Shown: positions 36,379 to 46,080, counted from the first letter of the stretch. The stretch is DNA of 64,000 bases from Bordetella genomosp. 9 (GCF_002261425.1 NZ_NEVJ01000002.1:186001-250000), one strand, 5' to 3'. The notes: generated by a model not told the origin, from the letters alone. A program made the numbers and translations.

Positions 36379-37230
36379 ATGCAGCTCAATCTCGACGGCT
36401 TTGCCGCGATGGTCCCCACCATGGTCGATCTTGGCCTGAACCTGCTGTGGGGCGTGGTGATACTGGGGCTGGGTTGGTGGATCGCCGGCGTGCTGGGACG
36501 CTGGGTGCGCCGCCTGGCGCAAGGTTCGGACCGCATCGATCGCACCATCGTGCCGATGTTCAGCACGACCGTGATCTGGGCCGTCCGGATCTTCACGCTG
36601 ATCGCCGTGCTGGCCCAGCTGGGCGTGCAAACCGCCAGCATCATCGCGGTGCTCGGCGCGGCCGGCCTGGCCGTGGGCCTGGCGTTGCAGGGAACGCTGC
36701 AGAACATCGCCGCCGGCATCATGCTGCTGATATTGCGGCCCATACGCGCGGGCGAATACATCGCCTTGAGCTCCGGCAGCGACGGTACCGTCGAGGAAGT
36801 CGGCCTGTTCCTGACACGCCTGGTGCAGGGCGACGGCATCCACGTGACGCTGCCCAACAGCACGATCTGGAACGCCACCATCACCAACTACAGCCGCAAC
36901 GCCACCCGCCGCTTCGACATGGCCGTGGGCGTGCGTTATGGCGACGACCTGGACCTGGCGATGGCGACGCTGCGCGACCTGGTCAATGCGCACCCGCTGG
37001 CGCTGCAGACGCCCGCGCCGGACGTGCGCGTGTTCGAATACCGCGACAACGTGGTGATCGTCAACGTGCGGGTATGGGCGGAATCGGCGCGCTACTGGGA
37101 ATTCCGCTGGGACCTGCTGCACAAGACCCGCCTGGCGCTGGATGCCGCCGGCCTGCGTCCGCCGGTGCCGGTGCGCGAACTGATCCAGGCGAACCGCGAA
37201 GAGGACGCCGCCCCCACCAGGCAGGCTTGA
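36379..37230 (+). CDS. Small-conductance mechanosensitive channel (MscS family)
   Basis: 283 residues. Three membrane helices at about 10-30, 60-80 and 90-115. The pore helix has the Gly/Ala pattern GAAGLAVGLALQGTLQNIAAG, followed by the beta domain (EYIALSSGSDGTVEEVGLFLTR). It opens under membrane tension to relieve osmotic shock. CAGGAG precedes the ATG by 6 nt. Confidence 0.9.
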   Translation: MQLNLDGFAAMVPTMVDLGLNLLWGVVILGLGWWIAGVLGRWVRRLAQGSDRIDRTIVPMFSTTVIWAVRIFTLIAVLAQLGVQTASIIAVLGAAGLAVGLALQGTLQNIAAGIMLLILRPIRAGEYIALSSGSDGTVEEVGLFLTRLVQGDGIHVTLPNSTIWNATITNYSRNATRRFDMAVGVRYGDDLDLAMATLRDLVNAHPLALQTPAPDVRVFEYRDNVVIVNVRVWAESARYWEFRWDLLHKTRLALDAAGLRPPVPVRELIQANREEDAAPTRQA

Positions 37231-37248
37231 GAGGAGCGGCGGGCGCGA

Positions 37249-38010
37249 TCAGTTCTGGTTCCGCAGGCGCGACAGCTCGGCCTGTATCCACCCGGCGATT
37301 TCGCGCTGCCGCTGCGCGGGCATGCGGTCGATGATGGCCGTGACGCTGATCGCCAGCACCGGCATGCCATGCGTATCGAGCAGCGCGCATCCCACCCCCA
37401 GCGCGCCGCGCACGGCGTGGTTGCCGACCACGGCATAGCCGCGGGCGCGTGTGTTCTCCACCAGGCGCAGCATTTCATGCGGCGTCATGCCGCCGTATTC
37501 GTCCAGTTGCGCGGCATTGCGTTCGACGATGCTGCGCGCTTCCTCGTCGGGCAGCGCCGACAGCAGGGCCATGCCGCCGGAGCCCACGCCCAACGGCTGG
37601 CGCTTGCCGGCGTAAGTGGCCAGGATCTGCACCGGATAGCCGCCGATCTCGCGATGCAGGCTGATCGATTCATCGCCGTCGCGCACGACCAGGAACACCG
37701 CGTCGCCGGTGCGTTCGGCCAGGCGCCGGAGCGCGGGCAGGGTCTGCCGCAGCCGCGGATCGGAATCCGGCGCGCCGGCCTCCTGCGCCAGCCGCGCCCG
37801 ATAGCGCTTGCTGCCCGTCACCTGCTGCGCCAGGCCGGCTTCCATCAGCGCGGCCATCAGGCGATAGATGGTGGGGCGCTGGATGCCGGTATAACGGGCC
37901 AGGTCCGTCACGCACAGGCCGTCCGTGCCGTGATCGCGCAGGGCCGCCAGGACCTGCAGGCCTCGGCGTAGCGTCCGCGGGCCGGCGGCGGTGGGCGTAA
38001 AGTCTTCCAT
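37249..38010 (-). CDS. IclR family transcriptional regulator
   Basis: 253 residues: winged helix at about 15-70 (VTDLARYTGIQRPTIYRLMAALMEAGL) and IclR effector domain at about 85-245. It is divergent from the second Bug gene with 240 bp between. Three dyad sites lie just in front of that gene, so it most likely represses or controls it. Confidence 0.88.
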   Translation of the reverse strand: MEDFTPTAAGPRTLRRGLQVLAALRDHGTDGLCVTDLARYTGIQRPTIYRLMAALMEAGLAQQVTGSKRYRARLAQEAGAPDSDPRLRQTLPALRRLAERTGDAVFLVVRDGDESISLHREIGGYPVQILATYAGKRQPLGVGSGGMALLSALPDEEARSIVERNAAQLDEYGGMTPHEMLRLVENTRARGYAVVGNHAVRGALGVGCALLDTHGMPVLAISVTAIIDRMPAQRQREIAGWIQAELSRLRNQN

Positions 38011-38160
38011 AGGTCTAGCGGCCGGGGCCGTTGTCGATGTACGCGCGCGGCCGGCGCGGAAAGCAAAATGAAGGCGAAACGTCCGCCTGACGGACGAAAG
38101 AGCGACAAGGTGTTGCAGCGGACGCGGGTTTCGGGAAAATCCGCCGAGAAAAATTCCAAA

Positions 38161-38232
38161 CGTCCATTACCTGGACGATAAATTTAGCGTCCATCACCTG
38201 GACATTCAAGCCTAAACGTCCATTACCTGGAC
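38161..38232. promoter_or_regulatory. Triple IclR operator
   Basis: Three copies of GTCCA-N5-TGGAC preceded by C, at 38161-38176, 38188-38203 and 38217-38232, spaced 27 and 29 bp. The centre bases are TTACC or TCACC. The last ends 18 bp before the Bug ATG. Spacing near 2.5-2.8 helical turns differs from ideal 21 or 31 bp. Confidence 0.75.
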
Positions 38233-38250
38233 ACTATTGGAGTGAGACAG

Positions 38251-39237
38251 ATGAGTCAAAAGCTTGCCCTGTTCAAACGGGCGGCCGCCGCCTTGGTCGC
38301 GGCCGCCGCATTCTGCGCCGTCAGCGCGCCGGCCCAGGCCGCCTATCCCGACAAGCCGGTGCGCATCGTCGTGGGCTTCAGCGCCGGCGGTACGACCGAC
38401 GTGATCGCCCGCATCATGGCCAAGGAGCTCACCGAAGCCCTGGGCCAGTCCTTCGTCATCGAAAACAAACCGGGCGCCGGCAGCAATATCGGCACGGAAT
38501 ACGTCGCGCGGTCCACCCCCGACGGCTACACCCTGTATTTCGTCGCGGTCACCAGCGCCATCAACCAGACCCTGTATTCCAAGCTGAACTTCGACCTGGT
38601 GAAGGATTTCGCGCCGGTGGCGCTGGCCGCCAAGGTGCCCAACGTGCTGGTGGTCAATCCGCAGGTGCCCGTCAAGTCGGTCAAGGAACTGGTCGATTAC
38701 GCCAAGGCCCATCCCGGCAAGCTGGCCTTCGCGTCCTCGGGCAGCGGGACGTCCATCCACATGGCGGGCGAGCTGTTCAAGCTGAAGGCCGGCGTCGACG
38801 TGCTGCACGTGCCTTACAAGGGCAGCGCCCCGGCGTTGACCGACCTGATCGGCGGCCAGGTGCAGTTCATGTTCGACAACATGCCGTCTTCCTGGCCGCA
38901 CGTGCAATCGGGCAAGCTGCGCGCCCTGGCGGTCACCACCAAGGAACGCTCGCCGACGGCGCCGGATCTGCCCACCATGGCGGAATCGGGTTTCCCGGGC
39001 TTTGACGTGTCCTCGTGGTTCGGCCTGATCGCCCCCAAGGGCACGCCGCCGGAGGTCATCAAGACCCTGAACGCGGCCATGCTCAAGGCCCTGGACAAGC
39101 CGGAAGTGAAGGACGCCTTCGACAAGCTGGGCGCCGTGCCGGCCAAGACCACGCCGGAGCAGTTCGGCCAGTTCATCCAATCCGAAGTGCAGACCTGGGC
39201 GACCGTCGTCAAGGCGTCCGGCGCGCGCGTGGATTGA
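38251..39237 (+). CDS. Bug/TctC periplasmic receptor 2
   Basis: 328 residues with signal peptide (cleaved near residue 31, AQAAYPD). It has the Bug opening KPVRIVVGFSAGGTTDVIAR and the usual two domains. TTGGAG precedes the ATG by eight bases; a GTG three codons earlier lies within the SD and is less likely. Ligand unknown; no permease beside it. Divergent from an IclR regulator. A 13-bp perfect hairpin follows. Confidence 0.88.
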   Translation: MSQKLALFKRAAAALVAAAAFCAVSAPAQAAYPDKPVRIVVGFSAGGTTDVIARIMAKELTEALGQSFVIENKPGAGSNIGTEYVARSTPDGYTLYFVAVTSAINQTLYSKLNFDLVKDFAPVALAAKVPNVLVVNPQVPVKSVKELVDYAKAHPGKLAFASSGSGTSIHMAGELFKLKAGVDVLHVPYKGSAPALTDLIGGQVQFMFDNMPSSWPHVQSGKLRALAVTTKERSPTAPDLPTMAESGFPGFDVSSWFGLIAPKGTPPEVIKTLNAAMLKALDKPEVKDAFDKLGAVPAKTTPEQFGQFIQSEVQTWATVVKASGARVD

Positions 39238-39242
39238 CGCTT

Positions 39243-39277
39243 GCCGCGCGGACGGGCTATCGCTCCGTCCGCGCGGC
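39243..39277. terminator. Perfect 13-bp hairpin between Bug and trmJ
   Basis: GCCGCGCGGACGG with CCGTCCGCGCGGC, loop GCTATCGCT, at the convergent ends of the Bug and trmJ genes. It overlaps the trmJ stop. It lacks T-tracts, so it may act by folding of both transcripts rather than as a canonical terminator. Confidence 0.55.
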
Positions 39278-40054
39278 CTTCAGCATCGCGGTGCAGACGC
39301 CCCTGAGCATGTCGACCTCGTCGCGGGTCAGGGCGCTGCGGCTGAACAGGTGCCGCATGCGCGGCATCAGTTTCTTCGGATGCTTCGGATCCAGGAACTT
39401 GACCGCCACCAATGCCTCTTCCCAATGCGCCAGCAGCGCATGCACGGCTTCGGCCGGGGCCGGGGCGGCGCCCGGATCGGGCGCGTGCGCGGTCGTCGTG
39501 GGCAGCAGGCTGCCGCCCTGCGCCGAAATCAGGGCATAGCGCAGCTCCCAGGCGGCCAGCTGCAAGGCCTGCGCCACGTTCAGGGAGCTGTATTCCGGAT
39601 TCGCCGGGATATGGCAGATGCGGTGGCAGGCGGCGATCTGGGCATTGGTCAGCCCCGCCCGCTCCGTTCCCAGGACGATGGCCACGCCGCCCGTTTCGTG
39701 GGCGCCCAGATGCTCGCGCGCCAGGACGGCCGCTTCGCGGATATCGCAGGGCGGGGGGCCCAGGTCGCGCACGCGCGCGGTCAGGGCGAAGGCCAGCGTC
39801 ACCGGGCCCAGCGCGGCTTCCAGGGTGTCGTGCACGCTGGCGGCCGCCAGCACGTCGCCCGCGCCGCTGGCCAATGCCACCGCTTCCGGCTGCGCCGTCA
39901 TGTCCGGCAGGCGCGGCGCCACCAGCGCCAGATCGCCGAATCCCATGGTCTTGATGGCCCGCGCGGCCGAGCCCACATTGCCCGGATGGCTGGGCTCGAC
40001 CATGACAAAACGCACGCGTTGGAACCCCGGCGGGGTGGTGGAAGCCTGAGTCAT
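39257..40054 (-). CDS. trmJ: tRNA (cytidine/uridine-2'-O-)-methyltransferase TrmJ
   Basis: 265 residues. SPOUT knot fold with VMVEPSHPGNVGSAARAIKTMGF at the start and VLGTERAGLTN and NPEYSSLNVAQALQLAAWE later, all typical of TrmJ. It methylates the 2'-OH of nucleotide 32 in tRNAs. Divergent from suhB, the usual order in Burkholderiales. Confidence 0.93.
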   Translation of the reverse strand: MTQASTTPPGFQRVRFVMVEPSHPGNVGSAARAIKTMGFGDLALVAPRLPDMTAQPEAVALASGAGDVLAAASVHDTLEAALGPVTLAFALTARVRDLGPPPCDIREAAVLAREHLGAHETGGVAIVLGTERAGLTNAQIAACHRICHIPANPEYSSLNVAQALQLAAWELRYALISAQGGSLLPTTTAHAPDPGAAPAPAEAVHALLAHWEEALVAVKFLDPKHPKKLMPRMRHLFSRSALTRDEVDMLRGVCTAMLKAARTER

Positions 40055-40135
40055 TTAAAATGCCACGTTTGGCGCGGCGGAACCGGCCATCCGGCAGGCT
40101 GCCGACCGCGCATTAGCGAAATCGTACGGAATTCT

Positions 40136-40918
40136 ATGCACCCGATGCTCAACATCGCCATCAAGGCGGCCCGGCGTGCCGGCACCATTATCAACCGTGC
40201 CAGCCTCGACCTGGAAAGACTGAACGTGGCCAAAAAGGGGCCGCGGGATTATGTCACGGAAGTCGACCAGGCGGCCGAGACCTCCATCGTGGAGACCTTG
40301 CGCACGGCGTATCCCGATCACGCCGTCATGGGCGAGGAATACGGCCTGCAGGGCGACGAGCAGGCCGAGTTCCGCTGGATCATCGATCCTCTGGACGGCA
40401 CCACCAACTTCATCCACGGGCTGCCCAACTATGCGGTATCGATCGCCCTGATGCAGCGTAACGTCATGACGCAGGCCGTGATCTACGACCCGTCGCGCAA
40501 CGAGATGTTCACCGCCAGCCGCGGCGGCGGCGCCTTCCTGAACGACCGCCGGGTGCGGGTATCCGGCCGCACGCGCTTCCATGAAGCGCTGCTGGGCGCG
40601 CATTGGCCGGGATCGGCCGGCCCCGACCAGGGCGGCGGCAAGTTCAAGCAGATCGCGCAGGGCAGCGCCGGCGTGCGCCGCATGGGCGCGACCGTGCTGG
40701 ACCTGGCCTATGTCGCATGCGGCCGCCTGGATGGATTCTGCGGCGTGGCGCTGCAGCCCTGGGACATGGCGGCGGGCAGCCTGCTGGTGCTGGAAGCCGG
40801 CGGCCTGGTGGCCGATTTCACCGGCGAACAGGGCTGGCTCGAATCCGGCAACGTGCTGGCGGCCAGCCCCAAGGTCTTCACGCAGATGCTGGGCATCCTT
40901 CAAGGCCCCGCGGCCTGA
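40136..40918 (+). CDS. suhB: Inositol monophosphatase family (SuhB)
   Basis: 260 residues. Metal-binding MGEE at 65-68, DPLDGTTNFIHG at 84-95 and PWDMAAG near 212 form the two-Mg2+ phosphatase site. SuhB also acts in rRNA transcription antitermination in enterobacteria. Start ATG at 40136 leaves 81 bp to trmJ. Confidence 0.93.
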   Translation: MHPMLNIAIKAARRAGTIINRASLDLERLNVAKKGPRDYVTEVDQAAETSIVETLRTAYPDHAVMGEEYGLQGDEQAEFRWIIDPLDGTTNFIHGLPNYAVSIALMQRNVMTQAVIYDPSRNEMFTASRGGGAFLNDRRVRVSGRTRFHEALLGAHWPGSAGPDQGGGKFKQIAQGSAGVRRMGATVLDLAYVACGRLDGFCGVALQPWDMAAGSLLVLEAGGLVADFTGEQGWLESGNVLAASPKVFTQMLGILQGPAA

Positions 40919-41200
40919 AGGCGGAAATGGTCAGACCCGTCGGTCTGGCGTTGCGCGCGCGGGGCCAAATGGGTAGGCCGGGGGAGAGGGGGGCCGCGGG
41001 CGCTCGGGCAGAAAACCGATCGGGTCTGTAGGCGTATTTCAGCGCCGGTCGACTGAGCGCGCCATCGTCCAGACGGTCTACGGCATCGCCCCGCCGCGAT
41101 ACGGGGCATGGCGCGGTCCGCGCGCCGCCTGCTGTTCCGTGACCGGCGTGTTGCTGGTTTTCCATGTACGATTACCGGTCCCTTACTGCTGGAGTTGCCA
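40919..41200. other. Intergenic region before the TerC gene
   Basis: 282 bp without a gene I can support. Only a CTGGAG Shine-Dalgarno before 41201 is clear. Confidence 0.5.
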
Positions 41201-42790
41201 ATGGAGTGGCTGCTGGACCCCGCTGCCTGGGTCGGCCTGCTTACCCTAGTCATCCTCGAAATCGTTCTCGGGATCGACAACCTCATTTTCATTGCCATCC
41301 TGGCGGACAAGCTGCCACCCGCGCAACGGGACCGCGCGCGGATCATGGGCCTGTCCATGGCCCTGGTCATGCGGCTGGTGCTGCTATCCGTCATGTCATG
41401 GCTCGTCACGCTGACGGAACCGCTGTTCTACGTCGGCCCGCTCCATCCATCGGCACGCGACCTCATCCTCCTCATAGGCGGTTTCTTCCTGCTCTTCAAG
41501 GGCACCATGGAACTGCACGAGCGCCTGGAAGGCAGCGCGCAGGTCAGCTCCGGTCCGCGCGTCTACGCCAGCTTCTGGGTCATCGTCACGCAGATCGTCG
41601 TGCTGGACGCGGTGTTCTCGCTGGATTCCATCATCACGGCCGTCGGCATGGTCGATCATCTGGCGATCATGATGATCGCCGTCGTCATCGCGATCGGCAT
41701 CATGCTGGTGGCGTCCAAGCCGCTGACCCGCTTCGTCAATGCGCATCCCACAGTGGTGGTGCTGTGCCTGGGCTTCCTGCTGATGATCGGCTTTTCCCTG
41801 GTGGCGGAGGCCTTCGGCTTCAAGGTGCCCAAGGGCTACCTGTATGCCGCGATCGGCTTCTCGGTGCTGATCGAGGCGCTGAACCAGGTGGCGCGCCGCA
41901 ACCTGCTCAAGTTGGATGCGCGCCGGCCCATGCGCGAACGCACGGCGGAAGGCGTGCTGCGCATGCTGGGCAAGCGGCCGCCGCAGCCGGTCATGGACGA
42001 GCCCGACGACGCCGAATCGATCGAGCCCGGGGACGTGCCGGCCTTCGGCGTGGAGGAACGCAACATGGTCAGCGGCGTGCTGACACTGGCCGAGCGCTCC
42101 ATCCATTCCATCATGACGCCGCGCACGGATATCTCGTGGATAGACATCAACGATGACGCGCAGACCATGCGCGCCCAGATCGAGGCCGCGCCGCACACCT
42201 TCTTCCCGGTCTGCCGCGGCAGCCTGGACGAAGTCCTGGGCATCGGCCGCGCCAAGGAAATGGTGGCCGACCTGATCACCGAAGGCGCCATCCGCCGCAA
42301 TCGCCTGCGCGAGCCCATCATCGTGCACGAATCCATCGGCATCCTGCGCCTGATGGACACGCTCAAGCGCGCGCGCGGCCAGCTGGTGCTGGTGGCCGAC
42401 GAGTTCGGCGCCATCGAAGGCCTGGTCACGCCCATGGACGTGTTCGAAGCCATCGCCGGCGAATTCCCCGACGAAGACGAACTGCCCGACATCGTCCATG
42501 AAGGCGATGGCAAGTGGAAGATCGACGGCGCCGCCGATCTGCATCACGTGGAGCAGGTGCTGGAAACGGACGGCCTGGTCGACGAGGCCCAGGACTACGC
42601 CACGCTGGCGGGCTATCTGCTGTCGCGTTTCGGCCATCTGCCGCAGCCCGGCGACAGCTGCGAATTCGTGGCGCCGCATCAGCGCTATCGATTCGAAGTC
42701 CTGCAATTGGCCGGAAGGCGTATAGCTTCGGTTGGTGTCGAACGCCTACCCTTCGAACTTTCGTCCACCGACGAAGTCGAATCGTCCTGA
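41201..42790 (+). CDS. TerC family membrane protein fused to CBS and CorC domains
   Basis: 529 residues. TerC domain (about 1-235) with seven helices and acidic motifs EIVLGIDNL and [15 protein letters not shown]. Then a CBS pair (about 310-430, starting [17 protein letters not shown]) and a CorC_HlyC transporter-associated domain (about 445-525). The YgdQ/YoaE class is linked to metal homeostasis, notably Mn2+. ATG 41201 follows CTGGAG. A 10-bp repeat begins at the stop. Confidence 0.88.
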   Translation: MEWLLDPAAWVGLLTLVILEIVLGIDNLIFIAILADKLPPAQRDRARIMGLSMALVMRLVLLSVMSWLVTLTEPLFYVGPLHPSARDLILLIGGFFLLFKGTMELHERLEGSAQVSSGPRVYASFWVIVTQIVVLDAVFSLDSIITAVGMVDHLAIMMIAVVIAIGIMLVASKPLTRFVNAHPTVVVLCLGFLLMIGFSLVAEAFGFKVPKGYLYAAIGFSVLIEALNQVARRNLLKLDARRPMRERTAEGVLRMLGKRPPQPVMDEPDDAESIEPGDVPAFGVEERNMVSGVLTLAERSIHSIMTPRTDISWIDINDDAQTMRAQIEAAPHTFFPVCRGSLDEVLGIGRAKEMVADLITEGAIRRNRLREPIIVHESIGILRLMDTLKRARGQLVLVADEFGAIEGLVTPMDVFEAIAGEFPDEDELPDIVHEGDGKWKIDGAADLHHVEQVLETDGLVDEAQDYATLAGYLLSRFGHLPQPGDSCEFVAPHQRYRFEVLQLAGRRIASVGVERLPFELSSTDEVESS

Positions 42791-42810
42791 TCCGTCCTGA
42801 TCCGTCCTGA
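42781..42810 (+). repeat. 10-bp tandem repeat spanning the stop codon
   Basis: Units ATCGTCCTGA, TCCGTCCTGA, TCCGTCCTGA. As 10 is not a multiple of 3, the three TGA codons (42788, 42798, 42808) lie in all three frames. Confidence 0.9.
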
Positions 42811-42840
42811 CCCCGTCCCGACCCCTCCGAGCCGCACATC

Positions 42841-43698
42841 GTGACCGACTACACGCTTTACCTGATCAAGGCTTTCTTCCTGGGCATCATCGAAGGCCTG
42901 ACCGAGTTCATCCCGGTCTCCAGCACGGGCCACCTTATCCTGTTCGGCGACTGGATCAATTTCCAGTCGAGTTCGGCCAAGGTGTTCGAAGTCGTCATCC
43001 AGTTCGGCTCCATCCTGGCGGTGATGTGGATCTTCCGCGCACGCCTGTGGCAGTTGATCCACGGCACCCTGACCGGCGTGCGCAGCGAAGTCATGTTCAC
43101 CCGCAACCTGTTGGTGGCCTTCCTGCCCGCGGCGGTCATCGGCGCGATCTTCATCCACGCGATCAAGAACCTGTTCTATCACCCGGGCGTGGTGGCGACC
43201 ACGCTGGTGCTGGGCGGACTGATCATGCTGTATGTGGAGCGCCATACGCACCACGCCCGGGGCGCGGCCGCGGGCGATGACAGCGCGTCGCAGGTTCAGG
43301 CCACGGCGCACCGGCTGGAAGAGATCACCTGGAAGCAGGCCCTGGGCGTGGGCTGCGCGCAATGCGTCGCCATGATCCCGGGCGTATCGCGCTCGGGGTC
43401 CACCATCATCGGCGGCATGATCGCCGGCATCCAGCGCAAGACGGCGACGGAGTTTTCCTTCTTCCTGGCCATGCCCACGATGCTGGGCGCCGCCGTCTAC
43501 GACTCCTATCGCAACATGTCGGTGCTCAGCCAGCATGACGTGGTGGGCATCGCCGTCGGCTTCATCGCTGCTTTCCTGAGCGCGCTGCTGGTGGTGCGGG
43601 CGGTGCTGCGCTTCGTGGCGAACCACACCTATCGCGTGTTCGCGTGGTATCGCATCGCGCTGGGCATCGTGGTCGCGCTGGTGCTGATCACCCGCTGA
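42841..43698 (+). CDS. uppP: Undecaprenyl-diphosphatase
   Basis: 285 residues, BacA/UppP family. About eight helices; motif 1 GLTEFIPVSSTGHL at about 19-32 and motif 2 PGVSRSGSTIIGG near 180-192 carry the catalytic Glu, His, Arg and Ser residues. Dephosphorylates undecaprenyl pyrophosphate for peptidoglycan recycling. GTG start at 42841; no strong Shine-Dalgarno. Confidence 0.93.
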   Translation: MTDYTLYLIKAFFLGIIEGLTEFIPVSSTGHLILFGDWINFQSSSAKVFEVVIQFGSILAVMWIFRARLWQLIHGTLTGVRSEVMFTRNLLVAFLPAAVIGAIFIHAIKNLFYHPGVVATTLVLGGLIMLYVERHTHHARGAAAGDDSASQVQATAHRLEEITWKQALGVGCAQCVAMIPGVSRSGSTIIGGMIAGIQRKTATEFSFFLAMPTMLGAAVYDSYRNMSVLSQHDVVGIAVGFIAAFLSALLVVRAVLRFVANHTYRVFAWYRIALGIVVALVLITR

Positions 43699-43802
43699 TT
43701 GGCGGATAGGGCGACGGGGCGTTCAGCCCCGCGCCTATCGTGCTCGTTGTGCCAGTCGTGCCAGTCGTGCCAGCCGCGCTGTCCGGGCGGACCCGGGCGG
43801 CC
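43699..43802. terminator. Hairpin and 9-bp repeat between uppP and lpxH
   Basis: An imperfect inverted repeat at about 43705-43740 (GATAGGGCG-ACGGGGC with GCCCCG-CGCCTATC, loop GTTCA) between convergent genes, followed by CGTGCCAGT-like 9-bp units three times (about 43747-43773). No T-tract. Confidence 0.45.
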
Positions 43803-44582
43803 TCAGGCCACTTCCAGATCGAAGAATTGCAGACCGTCGCGATCGATGGCCAGCCAGCCGCCGCGCGGCGGTTGCGCATGATCGCAGTCCCAGTCGGGCA
43901 GCACCCAGCGTTCGCGGCGCCTGCCGGCGATTTCCAGCACGTGCCGGTCCGGGCGATGGGTATGGCCGTGCACCAGCGTGGGCACGCCGGTATCGCGGAA
44001 CAGCGCTTCGACCGCGCCGGGATTCACGTCCATGATCTCCGCCCGCGAGGCCTGCAGCGCCTGCGTCGCGGCCTTGCTTTCGCCACGCGCCTGCTGCGCC
44101 AGCGCCAGGCGTTCGGGAATGGATTTGCCCAGGAATTCCTGCTGCCATTTAGGGTCGCGCACCATGGTCCGGAAGGCCTGGTAGGCTTCGTCGTCCAGGC
44201 AGAGCTCGTCGCCGTGCGTCAGCAGGACGAGACCGTAGTCCGTATCCAGCACCGCCGGCTCGGGCAGCAGGCGGGCCCCCACGGTCTCGGCCAATTCCTG
44301 GCCGATCAGGAAGTCGCGATTGCCGCGGCCCAGCCACACGGGCGTGGTGCCTGTCGTGCGCTTGATGGCCTGCAGGATGGCGGCCAGCCAGGGCGGTGCC
44401 TGCCGGATGACGTCGTCGCCTATCCAGGCGTCGAAGATGTCGCCCGGCAACAGCACTGCCGATGCTTCGGCCGCCGCCGCTTCCAGAAAACCCAGGAAGG
44501 CTTCGGACGTGGCCGGCGTCGCCGGCCCCAGATGCATATCCGACGCCACCCAGATGGTTCCGGGCAGCGTAAGCTTATTCAA
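43803..44582 (-). CDS. lpxH: UDP-2,3-diacylglucosamine diphosphatase
   Basis: 259 residues, calcineurin-like phosphatase of lipid A synthesis. All metal motifs present: SDMHLG, GDIFDAW, GRGNRDF, THGDE, HGHTH. It starts with TTG at 44582 inside the end of the isomerase gene (8-bp overlap); the next candidate start would cut into the first beta strand. Inner-leaflet membrane-associated enzyme. Confidence 0.92.
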   Translation of the reverse strand: MNKLTLPGTIWVASDMHLGPATPATSEAFLGFLEAAAAEASAVLLPGDIFDAWIGDDVIRQAPPWLAAILQAIKRTTGTTPVWLGRGNRDFLIGQELAETVGARLLPEPAVLDTDYGLVLLTHGDELCLDDEAYQAFRTMVRDPKWQQEFLGKSIPERLALAQQARGESKAATQALQASRAEIMDVNPGAVEALFRDTGVPTLVHGHTHRPDRHVLEIAGRRRERWVLPDWDCDHAQPPRGGWLAIDRDGLQFFDLEVA

Positions 44583-45222
44583 GGACTTCGGCCTTTTCGA
44601 TCACGACGTCCTGGGCCGGCACGTTCTGGTGGAAACCGCTGTTGCCGGTCTTGACCGCCTTGATCTTGTCCACGACGTCGGTGCCTTCGGTGACCTTGCC
44701 GAACACCGCGTAGCCCCAGCCGTTGGCGGTGGGCGCGGTGAAGTTCAGGAAGTCATTGTCGGCGACGTTGATGAAGAATTGCGCCGTCGCCGATTGCGGA
44801 TCGCTGGTGCGTGCCATGGCGACGGTGTACTTGTCGTTCTTCAGGCCATTGTTGGCCTCGTTTTCCACGGGCGCGTGGGTCTGTTTCTGCTTCATGCCGG
44901 GTTCGAAGCCGCCGCCCTGGATCATGAAGCCGTCGATGACGCGATGGAAAACCGTGTTGTTGTAGAAGCCTTCCTTGGTGTAGGTCAGGAAATTGGCCAC
45001 CGTCTTCGGGGCCTTGTCGGCGTCCAGAGTAATGACAAAGGCGCCGTAGTTGGTGGTCATCTTGACGCGGGGGGAAGAAGACATGGACTGTTTACCCTCG
45101 GTAGTGTTGGTTGATGCCGCGCCGGTGGGCGCGGCGCCGGCGGCCGCCGGCAGGATCGCGGCGAGCGCCACGCCGCATGCCGCATGGCGCAGCACACGCA
45201 GTACAGAATCTGAAAACATCAT
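44575..45222 (-). CDS. Peptidyl-prolyl cis-trans isomerase (cyclophilin)
   Basis: 215 residues: N-terminal signal-peptide-like segment (about 1-30, core [14 protein letters not shown]) then a cyclophilin domain starting at about 52 ([14 protein letters not shown]). Catalytic-face residues [14 protein letters not shown] and the QFFINV strand are present. The start at 45222 overlaps the TPR gene stop (ATGA), which favours the exported form. An internal ATG (45084) with GAGGG upstream could yield a cytoplasmic form. Confidence 0.87.
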   Translation of the reverse strand: MMFSDSVLRVLRHAACGVALAAILPAAAGAAPTGAASTNTTEGKQSMSSSPRVKMTTNYGAFVITLDADKAPKTVANFLTYTKEGFYNNTVFHRVIDGFMIQGGGFEPGMKQKQTHAPVENEANNGLKNDKYTVAMARTSDPQSATAQFFINVADNDFLNFTAPTANGWGYAVFGKVTEGTDVVDKIKAVKTGNSGFHQNVPAQDVVIEKAEVLE

Positions 45223-45914
45223 TGTTTGCTTGGTTCCTTCAGCAGGTTGTCAACGGCGCGGGCCTTGTTGCCACTGCCCGTGACGCCGAGTTTCGCCGCT
45301 TCGCCATACGAGCGCTTGGCCTGCGCCAGCTGGATGTCGGCCAGGTTGGCGCGCGCCGCCGCGTAGTTGGGATCGGCGCGCAAGGCGTTGCGGACGGCGG
45401 TTTCGGCGCGATCGATTTCGCCGCGCTTGGCATAGATGACCGCCATGTTATTCCACGGTTCCGGAAGTTCCGGAAACCGGGACGTCATGTCTTCGTAGAT
45501 GTCCAGCGCTTCCTGGTCCCGGCCCATCGCCGCCAGCACGCGGGCATGCTGGAACTCCAGCTGCACGTCGGTGCCGCCCGGCGGCGGGGGATTCGCCGTT
45601 TCGGCCAGACGCTTTTCTATCATCTTCAGCGCTTCATCGTTGCGGCCGGCGGTGATCAGTTGCTCGATCCGGTCGGTGATCTGCGAAGGCGTGGGCTGCA
45701 GCCGCGTATCGACGCCGGGTTTCGCGGCTTCCAGCAGGCGCGCCAGCGCGTCCCAGCCGCCTTCGGGCGGGGGCTCGTCCAGCGTGGTGGCGTTGGCGTT
45801 GCGACCGGGGGTGCCGCCGCCGCCCGGCATGCCCTGGGCATGGCCGGAATCGGGGGAAAGCCATAGCAGGGCGGCCGCGAGCAGGGCCGGCAGGAATCTG
45901 GTCTTGATGGTCAC
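45219..45914 (-). CDS. TPR-repeat protein with signal peptide
   Basis: 231 residues. GTG start at 45914 is chosen because a hydrophobic signal ([21 protein letters not shown]) follows at once; longer readings are unlikely. TPRs at about 80-200 (AEALDIYED and [17 protein letters not shown] are visible). Periplasmic, unknown partner. Coupled to ppi and lpxH. Confidence 0.75.
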   Translation of the reverse strand: MTIKTRFLPALLAAALLWLSPDSGHAQGMPGGGGTPGRNANATTLDEPPPEGGWDALARLLEAAKPGVDTRLQPTPSQITDRIEQLITAGRNDEALKMIEKRLAETANPPPPGGTDVQLEFQHARVLAAMGRDQEALDIYEDMTSRFPELPEPWNNMAVIYAKRGEIDRAETAVRNALRADPNYAAARANLADIQLAQAKRSYGEAAKLGVTGSGNKARAVDNLLKEPSKQ

Positions 45915-45988
45915 AGGGGTTTCCGGTGTTGGCCAGGCCCTGCGCGATGGGCGCACGGTCGGGCTGCTTGCTATACTTGACGACCGCC

Positions 45989-45994
45989 ATTTTA
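45989..45994 (-). promoter_or_regulatory. Putative -10 of TPR-ppi-lpxH operon
   Basis: TAAAAT on the minus strand preceded by GC, about 75 nt before the GTG. A weak TGACCC at 17 bp could be the -35. Confidence 0.35.
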
Positions 45995-46050
45995 GCCTTG
46001 GTTCAGTTTCAGGGTCAGGCTTGTCCCTGCGACCCGCGGCGGAACCGAAC

Positions 46051-46080
46051 ATGGGCAACCTGGGGCAACCCGGGGCAACC
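46051..46080 (+). repeat. 10-bp tandem repeat upstream of cysS
   Basis: ATGGGCAACC, TGGGGCAACC, CGGGGCAACC in tandem, 77 bp before the cysS ATG, between divergent genes. Confidence 0.9.

Noticed and set aside
38161..38232. CRISPR-like array
   Set aside because: Only three 16-bp dyads with 11-13-bp gaps and no cas genes; an operator fits better.
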